Positions 27,813-34,696 of a stretch of 36,582 nt of DNA are shown here, in pieces. Under the pieces are notes generated by a model. The model saw only the letters and a list, made by a program, of their open reading frames with translations. It made no database searches and was not told the DNA's origin. A program made the position numbers and the translations under genes. This DNA is from Desulfobacteraceae bacterium (GTDB taxonomy: Bacteria; Desulfobacterota; Desulfobacteria; Desulfobacterales; Desulfosalsimonadaceae), in contig QZJS01000092.1 in the NCBI GenBank assembly GCA_003597945.1, positions 1 to 36,582 on the forward strand, given 5' to 3'. Each line of letters opens with the position of its first letter. Position 1 is the first letter of the stretch.

Positions 27813-28131
27813 GCGGAACATGTCCTATAGCTCCAATAAAGCAGGTCAGCCCCACCAGCTATGGCCCAATCGGGTAGCCGGGGGTTTTTCTTCCTCAGCC
27901 CCCACACGACCTGGCAGGCGGTTCATAAAACCTACTGGGCCGTCGCCGGGTAATGAATTCTCACCCATTGTTCCTTGACAGATATTAACCTCTGTTCTTT
28001 CAAACATTGACTTATTAATCCCCAAAAAAACAACAATCCTTTGAAAATATTGCACACGAACATCAGGAAAACAATATATTGAAGGTTCGATAAAAGATAA
28101 CCGAAGCGCTGATGAGAAAGGGGATTCGAGA
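27813..28131. other. Intergenic stretch with intron remnant and S8 leader
   Basis: This 319-nt gap separates DUF1353 and the S8 protease gene. Its first half contains the group II intron remnant (listed separately). Its second half (27960-28110) is AT-rich and likely carries the protease promoter. TTGACA at 27975-27980 is the best -35 candidate, with no clear -10 box. AAAGGGG lies 9 nt before the protease ATG. Confidence 0.35.
27860..27960 (-). mobile_element. Remnant of a group II intron 3' end
   Basis: Read on the minus strand, this piece has features of the end of a bacterial group II intron. GAACCGCC (the start of domain V) leads through a shortened GCCAGGTCGTG into a domain VI hairpin with GGGGG and CCCCC arms, then GGCTACCCGATT, a typical 3' end. 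Domain V appears to have lost its distal stem (about 15 nt), so the RNA should be inactive. No reverse transcriptase frame is present. An outer GGCCCA (27864-27869) / TGGGCC (27936-27941) pair brackets it. The match is from memory of the family, not from an alignment. Confidence 0.45.
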
Positions 28132-30642
28132 ATGAAAGGTAAAATCTCCGCAGTAATTCTTTTGCCCATCTACTTCATTATATTTCTAACGATAACATCC
28201 ACCGGATTCTGCAATGACGCCAAAGAAACGCCATATGTTCCCAATGAAGTGCTCGTAAGGTTTCATGACGGTGTCGATGAATCTCAAAAAGAATTTATCA
28301 GGTCCAGCCTGAAAGCATCATTGATCAGGATCATCAAGAGCATAAAAGTTGAATATTGGAAATTGCCGGCAGACCGATCCACTGAAGAAGCCTTAGAAAT
28401 ATTAAAAAATAATCCGTTAATTGAACATGCCGAACCAAATTATCTGAGCAAACCCCTTACCATACCTAACGATCCCCAATTCAATAAACTTTGGTTTCTG
28501 CAAAATACCGGCCAGAAAGTTAATGGCAAAACCGGCACACTCGGGGCAGACATAAGCGCCACGGAAGCATGGAAAATTGAAACCGGCAGGAAAGATGTGA
28601 TTATTGCGGTTATTGATTCCGGCGTGGCTTTCGATCATCCGGATTTAAAAAACAATATTTGGACCAATCCCGGCGAAATCCCAGGCAATGGCATTGATGA
28701 TGATGGCAATGGTTATATTGACGACGTTCACGGCTGGGATTTTGTCAATAATGATGCAAACCCATCAGATTATTCAAAAACATTTAGTAGTGGCGGACAT
28801 GGCACGCATGTTGCCGGAACAATTGCCGCGGAAGGCAATAATGGAATTGGTATTTCCGGTGTCATGTGGGAAGCGCAAATTATGGCATTGCAAATATTTG
28901 ATATTTTCGATGAAAACCCTGCCAATGCATATGAATATTTAATGCGATTGGTAGTTGATTCGCTAAAGATAATTTCTTCTGTTGATTATGCTGTTAATAA
29001 TGGTGCCAAAATAATTAATTGCAGTTTTGGAAAAGGACTATATTCAACGTTTGAAAATGACATTTTTAGCCTTGCAAATGATCGGGGAGTTTTGGTCATA
29101 GCCGCCGCCGGGAATGATGGCCTAAATAATGACAGCGGGCCGAAATATCCGGCAAGTTACGATTTACCGAACATCATTTCCGTTGCGGCAACAACCGAAA
29201 GGGATACGTTGGCGACATATTCCAATTACGGGGAAACAAGTGTTCATGTCGCCGCCCCTGGGGGCAGTGACCTTATCCCGAATATCTACAGCACCACGCC
29301 GCCCCAACGGGAAATATTATTTTACGATGATTTTGAATCAGGCGGCAGTAAATGGTTAATAGGCGGAGGTAGTCAGATTTCTTTTGGTGGTGATCAGCTA
29401 TATAAGCCATGGACAATAGTCTATAGCCCATTGTTCGGTTCAAATGTTGCAGTGGACTCGGTGGGGTATTACTGGAATTTTACGACTTCATATATGGTGA
29501 CGGCTAACCCCATTAACATCTCGAATTGTAGAGGGCTTCACTTTCATTTCGACATCTACCATGAGCTTGAATATGGCCGTGACTATCTTAACCTTGAGGT
29601 TTCAGAGGATAATGTCGATTATTTTAAAAGTAATGTTGTCTTTACCGGTTTTTCCGATGGAATTCAGCGTTATAGAGAGTGGGCAGGCAGTGAATTTGAT
29701 CTTGATCAATTTTATTTAAAATTTAATTTAGTTGCTGATAATACAACCCCCTATGACGGGGTTTATGTCGACAATATTTATTTAACAGGCATACCCTGGG
29801 TTTTCAGCGGTAACGAATACGATTATAAAAGCGGCACATCAATGGCCGCGCCGGTGGTCTCTGGAGTCGCCGGATTGATCTGGTCATATGCCCCTGAGTT
29901 GTCACACATCCAGGTAAAAGACATTATTCTCAATACCGTTGAGGTGCTGCCGTCATTGTCCGGTAAAGTTGCATCAGGCGGCAGGGTAAATGCAGCAAAT
30001 GCCCTGCTATCTCTAATCCCGCCGCCCACGGCAACTGCGGGCTCAAACCAAGAAGTCGATGGGAGTGATGAGGTTGTTCTTGATGGCCGGGGCTCCACAG
30101 CTCCTGATAACATAGATACATATCAGTGGGCTCAGATAGATGGTCCAACTATAACCATAAAAGACGCCGCAAAGTCGGTGGCGCGATTTACTGCACCAGA
30201 TGCAGGAAATGATCCACTGGAATTATTATTTGAACTTACGGTTACGGATAAATGGGGGCAGACGGACACCGCTCAGGTCAAAATTACTGTAAGAGAAATT
30301 AACCAACCACCCACGGCCTTGGCCGATGCAAATCAAAAAAGCGTATCACCTGGAGATAAGGTAACCTTGGATGGTTCCGGTTCGTCAGATTCTGACGGCA
30401 CCATCACCGCATATGCATGGAGTCAAACCGATACCACTGGTAAATCCGTTGCCCTTTCAAATCCCGTTGCAATCAAGCCGACCTTCACGGCCCCAGAAAT
30501 CACAGAAACGATCACCTTGATTTTTAAACTCACGGTTACTGATGATAGAGGCGATACCGCCGCCAGTACAGTCCGGGTTACCATCAATAAGACTTCGGGT
30601 GGTGGTGGAGGCGGAGGTTGTTTTGTCCAAACCATCCAATAG
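28132..30642 (+). CDS. Secreted subtilisin-like S8 protease with PKD-like repeats
   Basis: This is an 836-residue exported serine protease. It has a signal peptide (1-27), an inhibitor-type prodomain (about 34-107, starting YVPNEVLVRFHDG) and an S8 catalytic domain with Asp162 (IDSG), His223 (GGHGTHVAGT), oxyanion Asn328 (AAAGND) and Ser570 (GTSMAAP). A ~165-residue beta-rich insert (about 390-556) splits the catalytic domain between Asn and Ser. Two PKD-like repeats follow (about 632-720 and 725-820). The protein ends GGGGGGGCFVQTIQ: a Gly run then Cys-Phe, the start of the CFI-box sorting tail common in deltaproteobacterial exoproteins, but cut off five residues later. The AT-rich codon use differs from the core. 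Confidence 0.92.
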   Translation: MKGKISAVILLPIYFIIFLTITSTGFCNDAKETPYVPNEVLVRFHDGVDESQKEFIRSSLKASLIRIIKSIKVEYWKLPADRSTEEALEILKNNPLIEHAEPNYLSKPLTIPNDPQFNKLWFLQNTGQKVNGKTGTLGADISATEAWKIETGRKDVIIAVIDSGVAFDHPDLKNNIWTNPGEIPGNGIDDDGNGYIDDVHGWDFVNNDANPSDYSKTFSSGGHGTHVAGTIAAEGNNGIGISGVMWEAQIMALQIFDIFDENPANAYEYLMRLVVDSLKIISSVDYAVNNGAKIINCSFGKGLYSTFENDIFSLANDRGVLVIAAAGNDGLNNDSGPKYPASYDLPNIISVAATTERDTLATYSNYGETSVHVAAPGGSDLIPNIYSTTPPQREILFYDDFESGGSKWLIGGGSQISFGGDQLYKPWTIVYSPLFGSNVAVDSVGYYWNFTTSYMVTANPINISNCRGLHFHFDIYHELEYGRDYLNLEVSEDNVDYFKSNVVFTGFSDGIQRYREWAGSEFDLDQFYLKFNLVADNTTPYDGVYVDNIYLTGIPWVFSGNEYDYKSGTSMAAPVVSGVAGLIWSYAPELSHIQVKDIILNTVEVLPSLSGKVASGGRVNAANALLSLIPPPTATAGSNQEVDGSDEVVLDGRGSTAPDNIDTYQWAQIDGPTITIKDAAKSVARFTAPDAGNDPLELLFELTVTDKWGQTDTAQVKITVREINQPPTALADANQKSVSPGDKVTLDGSGSSDSDGTITAYAWSQTDTTGKSVALSNPVAIKPTFTAPEITETITLIFKLTVTDDRGDTAASTVRVTINKTSGGGGGGGCFVQTIQ

Positions 30643-30660
30643 CTGATAACAATTTTTTTT

Positions 30661-30715
30661 TGTGTATATTTCAAAGCATACCACCCCTTGTCTGAAAAAA
30701 TAGGGGTCCCAAACC
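30661..30715. repeat. Direct repeat copy A (partial)
   Basis: This sequence starts 18 nt after the protease stop and matches positions 33709-33760 over about 52 nt (roughly four in five bases, with small gaps). The shared core is ACCACCCCT, then GAAAAAA, then TAGGnGTCCC. The core forms a small hairpin, ACCCCT/AGGGGT. Copy A lacks the right half and outer arms found in copy B. Together the copies bound the segment with the three following genes. Confidence 0.55.
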
Positions 30716-30851
30716 CTCGGTGCCATTTACAGTTTGCTCCCGGGTAATAGCGAAAAATGGGAAAAAAGCGAATTTTAACATTGAAAATGGTACAGAAAAT
30801 GGGGAACCCGAATCACCATAAAAGCCAAAAAGATAAAAGGAGGGTTTGAGT

Positions 30852-31214
30852 ATGCTAAGAAAGATTTTTTTATCATCGCTGGTACTGGTTTTTGCGTTTG
30901 TTTTTTCTTTATTTCAAGAAAGTATAGCGGATGAAACGGTAATTATAAGTGGTACTGTAAAAGATTGTTCGCTAATGGGAGTATTCATGAATGGAAAAAT
31001 GGAACATAAAAATGCCATAATTACTTTAAATAATCAAACAGAAAAGCATTTTATTGTAGACCTTGAGTTTCTTTATGATTCAGGAATTGCGAAAAAACTT
31101 GATGACAAGATTGAAGTCTATATTATTCCTGGTGATAACGTAAGGTTGACTTGTGAAAAACCAAAAACTGCTTCAGAAAAAACATATACAGTCATCAATT
31201 TGGAGAAACTGTAA
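30852..31214 (+). CDS. Small exported protein of unknown function
   Basis: This is a 120-residue protein with a clear signal peptide (MLRKIFLSSLVLVFAFVFSL, cleavage near IADE). The mature part is a small beta-rich domain: VIISGTVKDCSLMGVFMNG, then alternating strands to YTVINLEKL. It has two cysteines (in VKDCS and LTCEK) that could form a disulfide. I do not recognise the family; an OB-like or immunoglobulin-like fold is a guess. The ATG at 30852 has AAAGGAGGG 7 nt upstream, so expression should be good. It lies inside the repeat-bounded segment, 253 nt before the coiled-coil gene. Confidence 0.6.
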   Translation: MLRKIFLSSLVLVFAFVFSLFQESIADETVIISGTVKDCSLMGVFMNGKMEHKNAIITLNNQTEKHFIVDLEFLYDSGIAKKLDDKIEVYIIPGDNVRLTCEKPKTASEKTYTVINLEKL

Positions 31215-31283
31215 ATAACTGTCCATCCACCGGCTCCACTCGGACCCCGCAAACAGCGCGGGTCCGGTGAGCCGGAACGTTAT
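31215..31283. repeat. GC-rich hairpin after the small exported gene
   Basis: CCGGCTC...GC (31230-31250) pairs with GCGGGTCC...CCGG (31258-31275). Eighteen base pairs form if three bases (C, T, C) bulge from the left arm only; the loop is 7 nt. ATAAC (31215-31219) and GTTAT (31279-31283) lie outside as complements. One-sided bulges and AAC/GTT ends recall integron attC sites, but the outer boxes do not fit the full consensus. With no T-run it is a poor terminator, though it may stabilise the mRNA end. Confidence 0.45.
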
Positions 31284-31467
31284 CGCTAATAGATAGGGCG
31301 AGGATCAGGGCGCCGTTTCATTATTCCTTGATGAATTGTTAATGACACACTCAAATTACAGGGTATGGCTCGCGGAAAAAACGGAGGGATGCTGATAAGC
31401 CTGAGACGCAAGAAAAAAAATTAATGAGATAATCATAACGGAAAAATTCAAAAATAAGGTTTGAGAA

Positions 31468-31893
31468 ATGGCCAGAAGAGGCGGAGGCTTTGGAGCAATT
31501 ATCAAAATAGCTAAGGCGATTGATCGTGCCGGCAAGCAAGCTGCAAGAGATTCTGCCAAGAGGGCGAAGGCTTACGAAAGGGAACAGGCGCGTATCGCCC
31601 GGGAGATGGAACAAGAAGCCAGGCAAGCAGAACGGGAATCTGCAGCTCTGGAACGCCAGAGAGAAAAAGAAGATTTGGCTAGAGAGAAGGAGGAGCAAAG
31701 GCGCAAAGCTCAGGAAGAGAAAAACAAGCTTGCTCGCTTGAGGGCCGAACAGAAAGCTGCCGAGCAAAAGGCTAAAGAAGATGAGAAAAAAAGAATTGAG
31801 AGGGAAAAACAGGCAGCACTATCTGCTTTTGAAAAGCGCTGCAAAGAAAGAGAAATAGAAAGAATCAAAGTGATAAAGCAGGTTTTGAAGTAA
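31468..31893 (+). CDS. Charged coiled-coil protein paired with the GIY-YIG gene
   Basis: This is a 141-residue protein, nearly all one Lys/Arg/Glu/Ala-rich helix from about residue 28 to 135. The N-terminus is different: MARRGGGFGAIIKIAKAIDR, a Gly-rich start and a short amphipathic helix that could touch membrane or nucleic acid. No enzyme motif is present. It ends 13 nt before the DUF4041/GIY-YIG gene, whose own coiled coil is similar in character, so the two products probably bind each other. The start has AAGG about 9 nt upstream. I do not recognise a family. Confidence 0.6.
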   Translation: MARRGGGFGAIIKIAKAIDRAGKQAARDSAKRAKAYEREQARIAREMEQEARQAERESAALERQREKEDLAREKEEQRRKAQEEKNKLARLRAEQKAAEQKAKEDEKKRIEREKQAALSAFEKRCKEREIERIKVIKQVLK

Positions 31894-31906
31894 TTCAGGA
31901 GGCGAA

Positions 31907-33505
31907 ATGAATTATCAGCTTATCATCGGTGTTGAGTCTGTTGTTTTTTGTCTGTTAGCGATTTCCTTTTTTCTCTATTATAGGAAAGTCAGGAAGGAGG
32001 CTGACGAATTCACCTCAGTGTTGGAGCAGACAGAAAAGATTGAGGAGAGGCTGGCAGCTGCAAAGCAGGAGCTGAATGAAACGCGCAAGTCAGAGAGAGA
32101 GCTGCAGAAGATCGTGGAGGGTATCAAAAAGGAGATATCGGCAACAAGCCAGGAGAAAGAAATTAAGCTGGCAGAAACAGCTCAAGCTGTGAGTAACCAC
32201 TCTAAAGCTGTTCAGACCCTGGAAAGATCTCGATCCGTGATTGCTGAGGCAAAAAAGAGTCTTGATGCGATAAAGAAAGAGACGTTAGAGCTACAAGACC
32301 TGAAAAAGAATGCTGATAAAGTTCGGACTGATATTCAAAACAACACAGAATTTCTTGGAAAATTAAAAAAAGAGATCGTGAAGCATGAAACCAATTCCAA
32401 GGATGCTAAGGCAAGGCTTCAGGAAATAATGTCTAGGGTTGACCTCTATTCAAGACTCGAGGAGTTCACGGCATGCGGACACTTTGATGAGCCGGAATAC
32501 CTTTATGAGACGTCAGCCAGATTTTCAGAGGAAATCAAGATTACACGCGAAAAACAGAAGGCTCTTCTCAAATCGAATAGCGCAATAACCTGTCCTGACT
32601 CTGTTTCAATCACTTCCGATCCTAACGCTGATAAAAAGATCATCTCCGGGCAGATCGACCTCATGCTCACTGCCTTCAATATTGAATGTGACTTGTTGAT
32701 AAGCAGGGTGAAGCCAAGCAACTTCACTCGGACGCTGGAGCAGATCGAAAAATTGGCTGCGAAACTTGAGAAAAGCGCGTCCACTCTCCATTGTGGCTTC
32801 AACACAGAATATGTCAGGCTGAAATACGAGGAATGCAAACTGCAATACCAATTCAGACTTAAGAAAGAAGAAGAAAGAGAAGAGCAGCGCCTCATTAACG
32901 AACAAATGAGAGAGGAGGTAAAAGCCCAGAAGGAATACGAAAAGGCTATTGCCGAAGCAGAAAAGGAAGAGCGTATGTATCGTCAACTTCTTGATAAGGC
33001 CAAAGAATCGCTGACCAAAGCCAACCAGGAAGAACAAATCATCCTGCAGCTTCGCATCGATGACCTTGAGAAACAGCTCGCAGAGGCTGTCGATAAGGAA
33101 GAAAGAGCTAAGAGCATGGCAGAGCAAACCAGAAGAGGCCATGTTTATATCATAAGCAATGTCGGATCGTTCGGGAAAAATGTCTACAAGATAGGTCTAA
33201 CAAGGCGTCTTGACCCGATCGACCGCGTAAACGAGTTAGGGGATGCCAGCGTCCCATTCAAGTTTGATGTTCATGCAATAATCCATGCGGACGATGCTCC
33301 TGCTCTTGAGGCCACTTTGCATCGTGAATTCAAGTATAGAAGGGTAAACTCGGTAAACCTGCGGAAAGAGTTTTTCAACGTTAGCCTTGAAGAAATAAAA
33401 AATGCAGCAGAAAAAATAGTTGGAAATGATGTCGAGTTTACCATGTCTGCCCTTGCTGAAGAATATTACGAAACCAGGAGGTTGCAGCAGGAAATGCCAA
33501 TGTGA
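31907..33505 (+). CDS. Membrane-anchored coiled-coil/DUF4041/GIY-YIG nuclease
   Basis: This is a 532-residue protein with one N-terminal membrane helix (about 5-24), then a long coiled coil (28-180). A DUF4041-like domain follows (about 180-320, with RLEEFTACGHFDEPEYLYE), then a second coiled coil (320-408) and a C-terminal GIY-YIG nuclease of the T5orf172/Mug113 type. The nuclease motifs are GHVYIISN (411-418), YKIGLTRR (427-434), and catalytic-position Glu468 with His472 in LEATLHREF. All look intact. It has a strong Shine-Dalgarno (AGGAGG). DUF4041 with this nuclease is a known pairing in phages and mobile elements; its role is not settled, and defence is my inference. The stop lies 200 nt before repeat copy B. 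Confidence 0.82.
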   Translation: MNYQLIIGVESVVFCLLAISFFLYYRKVRKEADEFTSVLEQTEKIEERLAAAKQELNETRKSERELQKIVEGIKKEISATSQEKEIKLAETAQAVSNHSKAVQTLERSRSVIAEAKKSLDAIKKETLELQDLKKNADKVRTDIQNNTEFLGKLKKEIVKHETNSKDAKARLQEIMSRVDLYSRLEEFTACGHFDEPEYLYETSARFSEEIKITREKQKALLKSNSAITCPDSVSITSDPNADKKIISGQIDLMLTAFNIECDLLISRVKPSNFTRTLEQIEKLAAKLEKSASTLHCGFNTEYVRLKYEECKLQYQFRLKKEEEREEQRLINEQMREEVKAQKEYEKAIAEAEKEERMYRQLLDKAKESLTKANQEEQIILQLRIDDLEKQLAEAVDKEERAKSMAEQTRRGHVYIISNVGSFGKNVYKIGLTRRLDPIDRVNELGDASVPFKFDVHAIIHADDAPALEATLHREFKYRRVNSVNLRKEFFNVSLEEIKNAAEKIVGNDVEFTMSALAEEYYETRRLQQEMPM

Positions 33506-33912
33506 AGTATCTTGGATCCGAAATAAGGGGACACTTTATCCATTTCCAACAATAAAATTCACCAGTCAAGCTGGTGATTATAGCGTTAGCCAGATATATG
33601 ACAAACATTTTATCTTACATAGCAATAATTATTAGTCTTTGCAGCTTTTGGCTTTCATATCGTGTCTATTTGAGGACAGGCCATCAAGCCAAACGAGATT
33701 CTATTATATGTGTGTATTTCATCAGCACCACCCCTATCCGAAAAAAATAGGAGTCCCGAACGGCGGGCGCTGATGCAGGGTATGGGATATATATACACAT
33801 ACCGGCGGCTGGAACATCCGGCCCCCCCTGGTCTGGTCCATACCTGTCATGCCCTGCCACATCATCTAATGTGTCGCCCTTTGCCGTGTCGCTTTGGCAA
33901 CAGCTTGCCCTT
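33506..33912. other. Intergenic region between converging cargo and phage module
   Basis: This 407-nt gap has no credible gene. It holds the AAATAAGGGGACACTTTATC stretch (about 33521-33540), which resembles ends of dispersed REP-type elements from memory. It also holds a 7-bp hairpin TCACCAG/CTGGTGA (33559-33577) with TTCCAAC and GTTAGCC outside it, and the structured repeat copy B (33707-33801). The genes on either side converge here, so terminators are expected, but none has a clear T-run. Confidence 0.4.
33707..33801. repeat. Direct repeat copy B, a 95-nt folded element
   Basis: This is the longer copy of the repeat. The outer arms TATGTGTGTAT (33707-33717) and ATATACACATA (33791-33801) are inverted with one mismatch. 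The middle arms CATCAGC (33720-33726) and GCTGATG (33769-33775) are perfect. The inner arms ACCCCTA (33730-33736) and TAGGAGT (33748-33754) have one mismatch. It could be a non-autonomous element with terminal inverted repeats or a structured RNA. The left half is shared with copy A. Confidence 0.55.
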
Positions 33913-34515
33913 TTACAGTTCGTTAAGGTAAATGCGCTCGATTTCTTCAGGCTGAATGCAAAGGTAGTCAAGCGTCTGTCGTTCCGTGCTATGCCCGAAG
34001 CATTTCATTAATTGGGGCAGAGATTGATTATGGGTCATGCGCTGATGATATCCCCAGGTCTTGCGTAAGCTGTGGCTGCCGTAATTGCCTTTCAGGTTGA
34101 CGGCCTTGCACCACCCCTTGACCTTTTGAGAAACATACGGGACCGTCCACGGTCCACGCTGGCCGGTAAAGAGAAAATCACCGGGCTTGTACTCTTTTTC
34201 TTTTAGAAGTGCCTGTATTGCGGCTATTACGGCTTTATTCAGGGTAATCTTCCGGTCATTCTTGGTTTTCTTTTCCCGGAGGTCAAGCGTATCGCCTTCC
34301 TTTAAATCCTTCACCTGTTCCACCTTGATGCTCAGGATGTCACTGGCTCGAAGATTGGTATTAATGCCGATGATAAACAATGCATAATCCATCGGCTTAT
34401 CCGCCAGCAGCCGCTTGATTGTCTGAATGTCCTTCAATGATGTAATCGGTTCCACCTTGATTACGCTCCCCATTTTCGGATGGTTCTGTTTTTGGATTCG
34501 TTGTTTTCCGGTCAT
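33913..34515 (-). CDS. Minimal tyrosine recombinase (catalytic domain only)
   Basis: This is a 200-residue protein consisting almost only of a tyrosine recombinase catalytic domain. Arg56 is in TNLRASDI, Lys near 83-89, His148 and Arg151 in HSLRKT, His175 in GHST, and Tyr184 in LDYLCI: all catalytic positions are filled. It lacks the arm-binding and core-binding domains of the full integrase at 25.3-26.4 kb, like the short integrase-like proteins found near phage packaging genes and the Fim recombinases. The start has AAAGGGGG upstream. It is the last gene of the minus-strand phage-like module. It may invert or resolve DNA rather than integrate the island. Confidence 0.85.
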   Translation of the reverse strand: MTGKQRIQKQNHPKMGSVIKVEPITSLKDIQTIKRLLADKPMDYALFIIGINTNLRASDILSIKVEQVKDLKEGDTLDLREKKTKNDRKITLNKAVIAAIQALLKEKEYKPGDFLFTGQRGPWTVPYVSQKVKGWCKAVNLKGNYGSHSLRKTWGYHQRMTHNQSLPQLMKCFGHSTERQTLDYLCIQPEEIERIYLNEL

Positions 34516-34550
34516 TTTCGGCCCCCTTTCTGTTGGTTGACATTCTCATT

Positions 34551-34579
34551 AAGTTTTTATCATTATTTATTTAAAACTT
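34551..34579. promoter_or_regulatory. Inverted repeat upstream of the minimal recombinase
   Basis: AAGTTTT (34551-34557) and AAAACTT (34573-34579) are inverted repeats with 15 AT-rich nt between, flanked by CATT and ATTAAG. They lie 36 nt upstream of the recombinase start and share the CTCATTAA sequence with the repeat at 34665. A regulator or recombinase may bind both. Confidence 0.35.
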
Positions 34580-34664
34580 ATTAAGATGTCAAGACCCATT
34601 TTTGATAGAATCGCCGAAAATATATTTAAATGCTTGTTTTAATTGTATATAATTTATTTTTAAT

Positions 34665-34694
34665 CTCATTAACTTTTATACAATAGTTAATGAG
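34665..34694. promoter_or_regulatory. Perfect 9-bp inverted repeat after the small terminase gene
   Basis: CTCATTAAC (34665-34673) and GTTAATGAG (34686-34694) are perfect inverted repeats with a 12-nt AT spacer, ending 3 nt from the terminase stop. Only TTTT follows on the plus strand and no T-run on the minus strand, so a binding site or recombination site is at least as likely as a terminator. Confidence 0.4.
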
Positions 34695-34696
34695 TT

